Below are positions 8,822 to 17,272 of a stretch of 64,000 nucleotides of DNA, one piece after another. Where the stretch lies: positions 186,001 to 250,000 of the forward strand of contig NZ_REFJ01000003.1 in NCBI RefSeq assembly GCF_003688415.1. The letters are read 5' to 3'. The notes below the pieces were generated by a model. The model saw only the letters and a list, made by a program, of their open reading frames with translations. It was not told the origin of the DNA and ran no database searches. The position numbers and the translations under genes are program-made. The number at the start of each line of letters is the position of its first letter. The stretch's first letter is position 1. The DNA is from Umboniibacter marinipuniceus (GTDB taxonomy: Bacteria > Pseudomonadota > Gammaproteobacteria > Pseudomonadales > DSM-25080).

Positions 8822-8899
8822 GTTTTTTGCATTTTAGCCTGCCGCTTCGCAGGAATTCTTCGTTAGCAGTAAAAAAATGGGAGCCGATGAGTTTGTTTG

Positions 8900-9604
8900 C
8901 TAATTTGCTAGTCGCAGATTACTGGCATCCTCAAGCCAGAAAAGTCCCTTTTGATCAATTCCTGCCGGTAAAATAAAGACTTCTAGCCCCGCCGCTATTG
9001 CTTCCGTTGTTAGGAGTGCATAGTGGGGATCGATTTCGCTTGCGGGCCTTACCGAGCGAATTCCTGAATGTAACACTACATAGACTAAGTAGGTAGGCAC
9101 GCCTTGTCGCGCCAAACGCGTCAATTCTCGGAGGTGTTTATGCGCTCTCACGGACTTCGCATCGGGAAATGCGCCCACCCCATCCTCTTGAATTAATAGC
9201 GTGCAACTCTTTGCTTCAACATAGCCATTCAGCTTCGACTCAGTTTGCAGAAGAAAATCAATTCGACTGCCTTCTTCTCCGTATTTTTGTTCCGCTATAC
9301 AATTTGTGTAATGAGAGTGTGAGGCCATCAATCGACGCTCCAGTGCTTGCCCCAAAAACTCATTGGCGCGCTGCGGGTTCACACAAATCCAATGCCCTGA
9401 CTGCGTTTCCGTCAGCTCCCATGTGTAGCGGTATTTACGAGACGGCTTATCACTGATGCTTAACCAAACTGTATCACCAGCCTGCCCACAGCCTGTCATT
9501 GCTCCTGTATTAGGGCAATAAACGGTTACTAACTCTCCAGACAGCTCTACGTCGGCTAGGAATCGCTTGTAACGCCGAATTAAGACTGCTGGCGTCAGTG
9601 ACAT
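8900..9604 (-). CDS. sfsA: DNA/RNA nuclease SfsA
   Basis: The ATG at 9604 gives 234 residues, the same as E. coli SfsA; an ATG at 9649 would add 15 residues but has no ribosome binding site. Family segments are LIRRYKRFLADVEL, YCPNTGAMTGC and the nuclease-like core (IDFLLQ, YVEAKSCTL, FPDAKSVRAHKHLREL). SfsA was named for stimulating maltose metabolism in E. coli and has since been described as a nuclease of the PD-(D/E)XK type. It is often found just upstream of dksA, as here, though facing away from it. Confidence 0.92.
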   Translation of the reverse strand: MSLTPAVLIRRYKRFLADVELSGELVTVYCPNTGAMTGCGQAGDTVWLSISDKPSRKYRYTWELTETQSGHWICVNPQRANEFLGQALERRLMASHSHYTNCIAEQKYGEEGSRIDFLLQTESKLNGYVEAKSCTLLIQEDGVGAFPDAKSVRAHKHLRELTRLARQGVPTYLVYVVLHSGIRSVRPASEIDPHYALLTTEAIAAGLEVFILPAGIDQKGLFWLEDASNLRLAN

Positions 9605-9737
9605 CTGGACTAAATATTCTCTTGAACTCAAAGACACGCTAGCTTCCATTCAACAATTATTAGTGGAATTTTGAGTTTGCATAGTGCCACCTTTAAAAGG
9701 TACGCTTCAAGTTGAACTAAAATTATTGGCCATCCCG

Positions 9738-9743
9738 TATAAT
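9738..9743 (+). promoter_or_regulatory. Candidate -10 box of the dksA promoter
   Basis: A perfect TATAAT lies 130 bases before the dksA start. The best -35 (TTGAAC at 9712) has an over-long 20-base spacer, so only the -10 is convincing. Transcription from here would give a long leader holding the inverted repeat at 9806-9830. Confidence 0.4.
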
Positions 9744-9805
9744 TCTTTTGGGAAGTACCCATTTTTTACTAGCTAAAAACATTTTTTTTTGCTACTTTCC
9801 GCTGC

Positions 9806-9830
9806 CTCGAAATTTTGAGAGAGTTTCGAG
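9806..9830 (+). promoter_or_regulatory. Inverted repeat in the dksA leader
   Basis: CTCGAAA at 9806-9812 and TTTCGAG at 9824-9830 are perfect complements with an 11-base loop. The hairpin would end about 45 bases before the dksA start. No T-run follows, so it is not a terminator; it could stabilise or regulate the leader. Confidence 0.4.
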
Positions 9831-9875
9831 ATTCGGAATTTTGATATTAGTTGTTTTTCAATGAGGGTTGTGACA

Positions 9876-10304
9876 ATGGCAAATCAAGCCAGTTTTTCAC
9901 TTCATGGCATCGCTCCCTATAAAGAAAAAAAGGGCGAAGAGTACATGAATATCAAGCAGCGTGAGCACTTCACTGCGTTGCTACAAGCCTGGAAGAAAGA
10001 ACTCATGGAAGAAGTTGACCGCACCGTTTCGCATATGCGTGATGAAGCGTCCAACTTTCCTGATCCCGCCGACCGTGCTACTCAGGAAGAAGAATTCAGT
10101 TTAGAACTGCGTACTCGTGACCGTGAACGCAAACTGATTAAGAAAATTGAATCAACACTCGATTTGATTGAAGCAGATGATTACGGTTACTGTGAAACCT
10201 GTGGTGTTGATATTGGCATTCGCCGCCTTGAGGCGCGCCCTACAGCTACTTTGTGTATCGACTGCAAAACACTCGATGAAATCAAAGAACGCCAGATGGC
10301 CTAA
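9876..10304 (+). CDS. dksA: RNA polymerase-binding transcription factor DksA
   Basis: Works with ppGpp in the RNA polymerase secondary channel to set rRNA and amino-acid promoter activity. I take the ATG at 9876 (142 residues) because GAGGG lies about 8 bases before it; an in-frame ATG at 9861 has no ribosome binding site. The coiled-coil arms contain the tip region [11 protein letters not shown] with the acidic residues that contact polymerase, and the zinc finger is CETC ... CIDC. The sequence from [12 protein letters not shown] to the end follows E. coli DksA closely. It heads the dksA-gluQRS-cbrA-cbrB order known from Pseudomonas. Confidence 0.95.
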   Translation: MANQASFSLHGIAPYKEKKGEEYMNIKQREHFTALLQAWKKELMEEVDRTVSHMRDEASNFPDPADRATQEEEFSLELRTRDRERKLIKKIESTLDLIEADDYGYCETCGVDIGIRRLEARPTATLCIDCKTLDEIKERQMA

Positions 10305-10313
10305 ACAATGAAG

Positions 10314-10340
10314 AGCCGAAGCCTTGCTTCGGCTTTCTTT
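10314..10340 (+). terminator. Intrinsic terminator between dksA and gluQRS
   Basis: A 9-bp stem AGCCGAAGC / GCTTCGGCT with a three-base loop is followed by TTTCTTTTTT. The gluQRS start codon begins at 10346, directly in the T-run. Confidence 0.9.
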
Positions 10341-10345
10341 TTTCT

Positions 10346-11185
10346 ATGATAGGAAGATTTGCTCCCACCCCATCAGGACCACTCCACTTTGGCTCCCTCT
10401 GTTGTGCCTTAGCCTCGTTCCTCGACTGCCGCGCAAACCAAGGGGTTTGGCGACTTCGAATTGATGATATTGATCCGCCTCGCTGTGTTTCGGGGAGCGC
10501 AGAGACTATCCAACAACAACTGCAAGACTTTTCGCTCTTCTGGGACGGAGACATCACTTGGCAGAGTCAGCAGCTGCAAGCCTACCAAGACCAATTGCTA
10601 CGACTTGTTAATGACGGGGCTGTGTATCGTTGCAACTGCAATCGAAAGCAACTCCAAAGCCAAAATGGATTTGAGCTGGGCTATTGTATAAATCATCCTC
10701 CGGCTGCGAACGAAACTTGCGCCTTGAGGATGAATCTTCAAGGTGAGCAGTCATGGCATGACCTATTCCTTGGGCCGCAAAACTTTGATATCTCAACCCA
10801 CCCAGAACTCTGTGTGCGCCGCCGAGATGGGTTGATTGGCTATCCCCTCGCCACCGTTTTAGATGACATCTCAATGGGCATCACACACGTTATTCGCGGC
10901 GCTGACTTGCTTCCAGCGGCGGCAAGTCAACTGGCTCTCTTCGCCTATTTGGATTACCCGGCGCCACAATTTGGTCATATTCCCATCGCCACCAACGTGG
11001 ACGGCAATAAGCTATCAAAGCAGAATCATGCTGAGCCTCTGCGCTCAGCAAACCGTCCGCAACAACTTCGAGCAGCGCTAGCTCATTTGGGGCAAGCGTC
11101 CAGTGAAGCTACAGGTAGTGTCGAGGACGTTATTCGCCAAGCGATTTCATCGTGGGATCGAAGTGCCGTCCCGCAAGGGCGTTAA
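10346..11185 (+). CDS. gluQ: Glutamyl-Q tRNA(Asp) synthetase
   Basis: Attaches glutamate to queuosine at position 34 of tRNA-Asp. It is a truncated class I glutamyl-tRNA synthetase: 279 residues, HIGH-type motif in RFAPTPSGPLHFGS at 4-17, Cys/His zinc-binding residues in YRCNCNR and YCINH, and a KMSKS-like KLSKQN. The anticodon-binding domain is absent, as expected. The start must be at or near 10346 because RFAPTPSG begins at residue 4, yet no Shine-Dalgarno precedes it since the dksA terminator T-run is there. This links its expression to dksA read-through, as reported for Shigella gluQ-rs. Confidence 0.93.
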   Translation: MIGRFAPTPSGPLHFGSLCCALASFLDCRANQGVWRLRIDDIDPPRCVSGSAETIQQQLQDFSLFWDGDITWQSQQLQAYQDQLLRLVNDGAVYRCNCNRKQLQSQNGFELGYCINHPPAANETCALRMNLQGEQSWHDLFLGPQNFDISTHPELCVRRRDGLIGYPLATVLDDISMGITHVIRGADLLPAAASQLALFAYLDYPAPQFGHIPIATNVDGNKLSKQNHAEPLRSANRPQQLRAALAHLGQASSEATGSVEDVIRQAISSWDRSAVPQGR

Positions 11186-11277
11186 ACTCAACGATTGAAT
11201 TGGCAGGGGTACCGACGAATGCTACTGGACAGCGCAGCAAGATTACGGCTAAATGCTGGGAGCCAAAGGAAATCATC

Positions 11278-11445
11278 ATGAACCGCACCGTCTTATTTAT
11301 CATTATTTTGGGTTATTTATTGTCGCCTTACGTTTACACTTGGCTGGCTGACCCAAATGGTTCTTGGTATAGACCGTTCATAGTTTGGGGGCTATCTGCG
11401 CTGATTCTATCTATTATGTCTGGGAGAATTAGTCGTGACTCTTGA
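11278..11445 (+). CDS. 55-residue membrane protein upstream of cbrA (CbrX-like)
   Basis: The ATG at 11278, six bases after AAAGGA, starts a 55-residue protein with two hydrophobic spans (about 4-17 and 34-48) joined by WLADPNGSWYRPF. Its stop lies inside cbrA, overlapping it by 11 bases, so the two are translationally coupled. Pseudomonas has a small frame, cbrX, in the same place. The two-helix build with an acidic loop fits short proteins found before sodium-solute symporters, which suggests it helps the CbrA transporter domain; that role is inference. Confidence 0.75.
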   Translation: MNRTVLFIIILGYLLSPYVYTWLADPNGSWYRPFIVWGLSALILSIMSGRISRDS

Positions 11446-14362
11446 GCCATGGATTGTAGGGCTCTATGCCTTTCTTTATTTACTGTCATTATTTGGCTTA
11501 GCTACGCTTTCTGAAAAGAACATCATTCCGGTAAAAATTAGCCGCAGCCCCCTTATTCACACCTTAGCTCAAGGTACTTTTATTTCGGCTTGGGGCTATT
11601 ATGGCATTGTATCGTTAGCACAGAACTATGGTTATGGGGCTTTAGCCTACTACCTAGGTGCTGGCGCTATGCTGCTCTTCGCTCCATTCTTACTGATTCC
11701 AATGAGTAGAATTGCCAACCAATTTCAACTCAATTCTTTTGCCGACCTCATGGTGTTCCGCTTCCCGTCCGCCAAACTTGGGGTGTCGGTAACCTTAATT
11801 CTCCTCGTTTCCGCCCTACCGTTGCTTGCACTGCAAATCAAGGCCGTCGCAGAAGCTTGGCAAGTACTTAAGGTTAGCAACATCGAAACGGTCAGCCTAA
11901 ACTGGGCCCACGCTACGCTGTTCGTCATTGTCACCACTGTCTTCACCCTCGTATTTGGCTCTGGACGGCTCAACTTGAATGGCTTGGTGGTTGCGCTGGC
12001 AGCAGAATCGATACTTAAATTGGTGGGGATCTTGGCGGTAGGTATCGTTGCTACCTTCATGGTCTTCGACGGAATTGATGACCTAAACCAATGGTTAGTA
12101 AGTAATCCGGACCAGGCACAAATCCTCTATCAGATACGAGGGCAAAATAATTCGCCCTGGCTCGTCCTCATCTTTCTCTCTGGCAGTATTTTGGTGCCAC
12201 ATGCCTTCAACTACAACAACGGTCGTAAGCTTCAGCTAAAAACCTTACGAATGGGCAGTTGGCTCATTCCCATGTATTTGATGCTCATGGCACTCCCGCT
12301 CTTTCCTATCATCTGGGCCGCGAACAGTTTGGGCGCACCGCTGGCTAACACCGATTACGCAGCACTGGGTATTGCTCTCGCGCTTGAAAATCCGTGGCTT
12401 TTGATCATTATCCTATTCGGTGGCCTGTCCGCCGCTACCGGCACCATGGTGGTCGTGTTACTCACCGTCACCAGCATGACGCTCAACCATCTCGTTCTGC
12501 CATCAACGGGCATGCCCTCTCGAACCAGTCTCTATCGTTGGCTAGCAACTTGGCAGCGCTATCTAGTCGTTATTCTCGCGGCCGCTTCGCTCTTCTTTTG
12601 TTATCTTGTCGCGGATGCCAGCCTCACGGACTTGGCGTTCACCGCCTTCATGGGGACCTTGCAACTTACCCCGGCACTTTGCGCACTTGTGCTATGGCCG
12701 GAAGCCCGCGGCAGAGCAATTAGCGCAGGGGTTCTGACTGGCGGCATCTCTTGGTTCCTCTTGATGGTTGTGCCACTAGTCTTAGGTTACCCCGCGGTAC
12801 AGCTCGATTTACTAGGTTTCCAACTGGGTTTCGGCCCAGCTGAATGGCAAAGCACGCTGATGGCATCCTTTGGCTTGAACGTGGTTGTGATGGTGATCTT
12901 CCATCACCTCACTCATCAAACCGAAGAGGAACTTGCAGCGGCTAAGTTGTGCGGCCTGAATGACATATCTGTCCCCTCTCGTGAGCGACTCGTTGCGCTC
13001 ACTCCCCAGGCAATGATTGAAGCGCTCTCTCCCGCACTCGGCAAGCCCGTGGCCATGGCGGAAGTTCGTCGGGCACTTAAACAACAATCGCTGAATCTCA
13101 ACGAACGCCGTCCGTCCGAGCTCCGTAAGACTCGTGATCAAATTGAAGCTAATTTATCTGGTTTAATGGGCCCATCAATTGCTAAAGAGGTTGTTGATGA
13201 CAGCTTGCCGATGCGCGAAGTGGTCGCCGATGACCCCGTGGATCTAGTGCAGCTAGAGCAACGTCTCTCTGAGAGCCGAAGTGCACTTCCCGGTATGGCG
13301 GCGGAGCTGGATCGATTGCGGCGACACCATCGTAATACCCTTGAGCAAATGCCTATCGGTGTCGCAACCTTTACTACCGATTTCGAGATAATGCTGTGGA
13401 ATAAAACGCTGGAGAATATTACTCACATCTCTCCCGAACGCGCGACTGGGACCGTCATGACCGCCCTCCCTGAGCCCTGGGGTGAAGCCCTGCATACTTT
13501 TGTTTCGAGTGGTAACAACTTTCAACGTTTGCAACTGATTGTTGACGGAAAGCGACGCTATCTGGATCTTTCGAAGGCTCGCCGTGGTCGTAATTTTAAG
13601 GAAGGCGACAGCCGGATTCTGTTGGTCGAAGACCGAACGGAGATTGAGCAACTCCAGGAACAACTGCTTCACAAGGAGCGGCTTTCTTCTATCGGCCGCC
13701 TGGCCGCTGGGGTAGCTCACGAAATTGGCAATCCCGTAACAGGTATTACCTGCCTTGCTCAGGAATTAGAGGAAGGCGTCAGCGCCGATGATGCAGCGGA
13801 AATTGCTGCTCAAATACAGATTCAAACTGGTCGCATCAGTAATATTGTTCAGTCTATGGTCAACTTCTCCCATCCAGCCGGCGCTAGTGACCTATCTATT
13901 CGCATTGATATCAACCGCTGTATTAACGACGCTATAGCGCTATTGGCATTGCAACATCATCGCAAGTCTGTCAATTACCTGAATAACTTGGAAGATGCGA
14001 TTGAGGTTATGGGCGATCCAACGCGCTTAACTCAGGTATTTGTCAATTTACTCGCGAATGCCCGCGACGCATCGGAAGACGAGGCGGATATTAGGATTAG
14101 CGCTAAGTTAAGAGGTCAATGGTGCTTTGTGCGAGTTCAAGATGACGGCCATGGGATTGATGCTAACCACATAAAGAAGCTATTCGATCCGTTCTTTACA
14201 ACTAAGGAAGTTGGTCAAGGCACCGGATTAGGCCTTGCCATTGTCTATAATATTATCCGCCAGCATGGCGGAGAGATCGACGTCGCTTCGCCAAGAAGCA
14301 ATCAGTCTCAGGGAACCGAATTCACCATTTCTCTGCCGTTAGCGCCAGAAGAAAGTGAATGA
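11435..14362 (+). CDS. cbrA: Sensor histidine kinase CbrA (SSS transporter-kinase fusion)
   Basis: A GTG start with GGGAG eight bases upstream gives 975 residues. Residues about 5-490 hold a dozen or more membrane helices of the sodium:solute symporter (SLC5) family. A linker with a short helical domain follows, then a PAS domain at about 635-740 (RRHHRNTLEQMPIGVATF), the dimerisation/phosphoacceptor domain with His762 in GVAHEIGNP, and the ATPase domain (NLLANARDA, DDGHGI, GTGLGLAIV). In Pseudomonas, CbrA imports histidine and with CbrB controls carbon/nitrogen balance. The domain order, neighbours and downstream NtrC-type regulator make the assignment strong; the transported ligand is inferred. 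Confidence 0.93.
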   Translation: MTLEPWIVGLYAFLYLLSLFGLATLSEKNIIPVKISRSPLIHTLAQGTFISAWGYYGIVSLAQNYGYGALAYYLGAGAMLLFAPFLLIPMSRIANQFQLNSFADLMVFRFPSAKLGVSVTLILLVSALPLLALQIKAVAEAWQVLKVSNIETVSLNWAHATLFVIVTTVFTLVFGSGRLNLNGLVVALAAESILKLVGILAVGIVATFMVFDGIDDLNQWLVSNPDQAQILYQIRGQNNSPWLVLIFLSGSILVPHAFNYNNGRKLQLKTLRMGSWLIPMYLMLMALPLFPIIWAANSLGAPLANTDYAALGIALALENPWLLIIILFGGLSAATGTMVVVLLTVTSMTLNHLVLPSTGMPSRTSLYRWLATWQRYLVVILAAASLFFCYLVADASLTDLAFTAFMGTLQLTPALCALVLWPEARGRAISAGVLTGGISWFLLMVVPLVLGYPAVQLDLLGFQLGFGPAEWQSTLMASFGLNVVVMVIFHHLTHQTEEELAAAKLCGLNDISVPSRERLVALTPQAMIEALSPALGKPVAMAEVRRALKQQSLNLNERRPSELRKTRDQIEANLSGLMGPSIAKEVVDDSLPMREVVADDPVDLVQLEQRLSESRSALPGMAAELDRLRRHHRNTLEQMPIGVATFTTDFEIMLWNKTLENITHISPERATGTVMTALPEPWGEALHTFVSSGNNFQRLQLIVDGKRRYLDLSKARRGRNFKEGDSRILLVEDRTEIEQLQEQLLHKERLSSIGRLAAGVAHEIGNPVTGITCLAQELEEGVSADDAAEIAAQIQIQTGRISNIVQSMVNFSHPAGASDLSIRIDINRCINDAIALLALQHHRKSVNYLNNLEDAIEVMGDPTRLTQVFVNLLANARDASEDEADIRISAKLRGQWCFVRVQDDGHGIDANHIKKLFDPFFTTKEVGQGTGLGLAIVYNIIRQHGGEIDVASPRSNQSQGTEFTISLPLAPEESE

Positions 14363-14373
14363 TCGTCAATACC

Positions 14374-14416
14374 TAACGTTACCGGTAACACTTTTCGCTT
14401 GCATGCGGTAACGTTA
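14374..14416. promoter_or_regulatory. Palindromic site between cbrA and cbrB
   Basis: GTTACCGGTAAC at 14378-14389 is a perfect 12-bp palindrome. It is nested in a longer inverted repeat, TAACGTTACC (14374-14383) and GGTAACGTTA (14407-14416). The core resembles operators of the LacI-family gluconate regulator GntR. It may be an operator for a separate cbrB promoter, or the arms may form an RNA hairpin. Confidence 0.5.
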
Positions 14417-14462
14417 ATTGGCAAACTCAGTGTCCAGAAAATAGTCAACGGACGGAAGTTGT

Positions 14463-15863
14463 ATGCCCCACATCTTAGTTGTTGAAGATGAAGCTATTAT
14501 TCGCGGCTCTATAAAACGCCTATTGTTGAAGGCTAATTATCAGGTTACCGAAGCAACCTCTGTGGCCGATGCGTTAAGCAAAGGCGAATTGGGCCAATAC
14601 GACCTGGTACTCAGTGATCTTCGTATGCCAGGCGGTGAAGGCACTGAACTAATACCTTTTTCAACTGAAACTCCCGTCCTTATCATGACTAGCTACGCCA
14701 GTATGAAAACTGCCGTTGATGCGCTGAAAGCCGGTGCGGCTGACTACATCGCCAAACCGTTCAGTAATCAAGACCTCCTTTCTAGTGTTGCAAAGAATTG
14801 CAAAGCTAAACCCAAAGCCAAGCAAACGGGATCCACCAGTTCTACTCAATCACCAATAGGCAAACTCATTGGCCAATCGGCACCAATGAAAAAGTTGTTT
14901 AAGCTGATTTATAAAGTATCCGCCACAGATGCTACGGTACTGGTGAATGGTGAGACGGGCACGGGTAAGGAACTCATTGCTCAGGCTATTCACCAAAACT
15001 CCAGTCGCGCTGACAATGCTCTGGTATCGGTTAACTGCGCTGCGATTCCCGATACTTTGATTGAAGCAGAGCTATTCGGTCATGAAAAAGGGGCGTTTAC
15101 GGGTGCTGATTCAGCTCGCGCGGGGTTGGTATCCGCTGCGCATCAGGGTACTTTATTCCTCGATGAGATTGGCGAGCTCCCGCTCGCCGCCCAGGCTAGG
15201 CTCCTTCGCGTACTTCAGGAAGGTGAAGTTCGAGCTATTGGTTCGGTTCAACCCAAATTAGTGGATGTTCGTATCGTTGCGGCAACACATAGAAACCTAA
15301 AACGGCTGGTTGAAAGCGGGGAGTTTCGCGAGGATCTATACTATCGCCTCAACGTTATTCAACTCGTCATTCCTGCACTTCGCGATCGCGGTGCAGATAA
15401 ACTGGAGATCGCCAATAGTCTTCTAGGTCGCTATCTTGAGAAATTCGATCGCCCTGCTACCAACTTTTCCTTAGAGGCAGAGCAAGCTATATCTCGGTAC
15501 TCGTGGCCTGGAAATGTTAGGGAACTAGAGAACGCGGTTCAACGCGGCGTTATTCTCTCAGACCCCGGCAACGCAATCGAGGCTGACGATCTTGGAATTG
15601 AGACCGAGCAGAGCCCTGAAGTCATCGACGAAATCAGCGTCAACGCCACTAGCCCAAGCAGAGCACCAAGTCAGCTTGTTGAGTCGGCTGAGGCTGGCAC
15701 CGATCTCGAAGAATACTTTCAACGCTTCGTGTTAGAAAACCAAGACGCGATGTCGGAAACCGAACTTGCCCGTCGACTAGGGGTATCGCGTAAGTGTTTG
15801 TGGGAGCGCCGGCAGCGTTTGGGAATTCCTAGGAAGCGTTCATCCGTCCAACCGGTCAGCTAA
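14463..15863 (+). CDS. cbrB: Sigma-54-dependent response regulator CbrB
   Basis: 466 residues in the NtrC layout. The receiver domain has Asp52 in LVLSDLRMPGG as the phosphorylation site. The AAA+ domain has Walker A GETGTGKE (163-170) and GAFTGA (210-215), the loop that contacts sigma-54. The Fis-type helix-turn-helix at the end reads ETELARRLGVSRKCLWERRQRLG. It pairs with CbrA 100 bases upstream. In Pseudomonas, CbrB activates crcZ right after its own gene; here pcnB starts 88 bases after the stop, so the target must be elsewhere. Confidence 0.94.
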   Translation: MPHILVVEDEAIIRGSIKRLLLKANYQVTEATSVADALSKGELGQYDLVLSDLRMPGGEGTELIPFSTETPVLIMTSYASMKTAVDALKAGAADYIAKPFSNQDLLSSVAKNCKAKPKAKQTGSTSSTQSPIGKLIGQSAPMKKLFKLIYKVSATDATVLVNGETGTGKELIAQAIHQNSSRADNALVSVNCAAIPDTLIEAELFGHEKGAFTGADSARAGLVSAAHQGTLFLDEIGELPLAAQARLLRVLQEGEVRAIGSVQPKLVDVRIVAATHRNLKRLVESGEFREDLYYRLNVIQLVIPALRDRGADKLEIANSLLGRYLEKFDRPATNFSLEAEQAISRYSWPGNVRELENAVQRGVILSDPGNAIEADDLGIETEQSPEVIDEISVNATSPSRAPSQLVESAEAGTDLEEYFQRFVLENQDAMSETELARRLGVSRKCLWERRQRLGIPRKRSSVQPVS

Positions 15864-15892
15864 AACGATCAGTTTTTGCGCATTTTGTTTCT

Positions 15893-15912
15893 CTACCACG
15901 AAACTGTGGTAG
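15893..15912 (+). promoter_or_regulatory. Hairpin between cbrB and pcnB
   Basis: CTACCAC (15893-15899) and GTGGTAG (15906-15912) form a 7-bp stem with a six-base loop. No T-run follows, so termination is doubtful. A second small palindrome, CATTA-TTG-TAATG, lies at about 15922-15934. Confidence 0.4.
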
Positions 15913-15951
15913 ACTCCTGCCCATTATTGTAATGAGTCAAAATCTACATCT

Positions 15952-17268
15952 ATGCTAAATTGGTTGTTAAACAAAGTCCGCCCGTCGAAACCGCATGAGC
16001 CGGTTGCCTATTCCCGAGACGAACACATCATCTCTCGCAAGCACATTAGTCGAAATGCGCTAAAGGTAATGAGCCGCCTCCACGGCGCAAATTACGCTGC
16101 CTATTTAGTAGGTGGTGGCGTTCGCGACCTACTTCTAGGAAAGCGCCCGAAAGACTTTGACATTGCCACCGATGCCACGCCCGAAGAAGTCCGAAAACTC
16201 TTTCGCAATTCACGTATTATCGGTCGCCGATTCCGTATCGTTCATGTACGTTTTGGCCCCGAGATCATTGAGGTAACTACTTTCCGAGGACACCATTCGG
16301 ACGGTGACCAGTCCACCTCCAAACAATCGGACTCTGGGCTATTGCTTCGTGACAACGTTTTTGGTGACATTGAGGACGATGCTATCCGTCGTGACTTCAC
16401 CATCAACGCGCTCTACTACACCACTGAAGATTTTAGTGTTTTTGACTTCACAGGTGGTGTCAACGATTTAGATAATCGCATTGTGCGAATGATTGGCGAT
16501 CCTGAAACACGATATCGTGAAGATCCAGTGCGGATGCTTCGTGCTGTTCGTTTCGCCGCCAAACTTGGCTTCGAAATTGAGAAGTCCACGGCCGCTGCCA
16601 TCTACGACTGTCGCCACTTACTAGCAGACATTGCCCCAGCAAGACTGTTTGACGAAGTGAACAAGTTGTTCATGTCCGGGCAAGCGCTCGCAACACTGAA
16701 CTTATTACACCAGTATCGTCTCTTCGAGATCTTATTCCCGAATACATCGCAATACCTGGAAGATCCAATTTATCGCGAATTCCTTGAGCAAACGATGCTC
16801 AATACTGACAAACGAATTCGTGCCGAGCGGCCTGTCACTCCAGCTTTCTTATATGCTGCGTTACTCTGGCCAGACTTTAACGAACGCGTAAAACTTGCCA
16901 AGGGTATGCCAATCTTCGATGCTATCCGTGAAGCCGCCAACGCGGTCTTTTCGCAGCAAATTCGGATCACTGCGGTACCCAAGCGATTCTCCGCGCAAAT
17001 TCGAGAAATCTGGGAACTGCAATGGCGACTCCCTAACCGTGGTGGAAGCCGTGCGCAAAAGTTGGTAGAACAAAGTCGCTTCCGCGCGGCATACGACTTC
17101 CTCTTAATCCGTGAGGCTGCCGGTGAAGACTGCGATGGTTTGGGCTATTGGTGGACGAAGTACCAGCAAATGGATGCAGATGAACGTGCAAGTTTAGCAA
17201 GTAAAGTGCCTGCGGCTAAGCGACCTCGTCGCAGAAAGCGCCCAGGAAAGCCTAAACCAAAGAGTTAA
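15952..17268 (+). CDS. pcnB: Poly(A) polymerase I
   Basis: Adds 3' poly(A) tails that mark RNA for decay. 438 residues. The nucleotidyltransferase core is LVGGGVRDLLLGKRPKDFDIATDA with catalytic Asp68 and Asp70; a third acidic patch lies in DDAIRRDFTINALYY. The RNA-binding region includes GFEIEKST, and the C-terminus is a basic tail (RRRKRPGKPKPKS), a mark of poly(A) polymerase as opposed to CCA-adding enzymes. folK follows after four bases, as in many gammaproteobacteria. Confidence 0.93.
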   Translation: MLNWLLNKVRPSKPHEPVAYSRDEHIISRKHISRNALKVMSRLHGANYAAYLVGGGVRDLLLGKRPKDFDIATDATPEEVRKLFRNSRIIGRRFRIVHVRFGPEIIEVTTFRGHHSDGDQSTSKQSDSGLLLRDNVFGDIEDDAIRRDFTINALYYTTEDFSVFDFTGGVNDLDNRIVRMIGDPETRYREDPVRMLRAVRFAAKLGFEIEKSTAAAIYDCRHLLADIAPARLFDEVNKLFMSGQALATLNLLHQYRLFEILFPNTSQYLEDPIYREFLEQTMLNTDKRIRAERPVTPAFLYAALLWPDFNERVKLAKGMPIFDAIREAANAVFSQQIRITAVPKRFSAQIREIWELQWRLPNRGGSRAQKLVEQSRFRAAYDFLLIREAAGEDCDGLGYWWTKYQQMDADERASLASKVPAAKRPRRRKRPGKPKPKS

Positions 17269-17272
17269 GTCA

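Noticed and set aside
8834-8855. Terminator after the Rieske gene (CCTGC / GCAGG)
   Set aside because: Stem of only five pairs and no T-run in either direction.
15864-15951. crcZ small RNA between cbrB and pcnB
   Set aside because: Only 88 bases, no sigma-54 promoter and no series of AANAANAA motifs.
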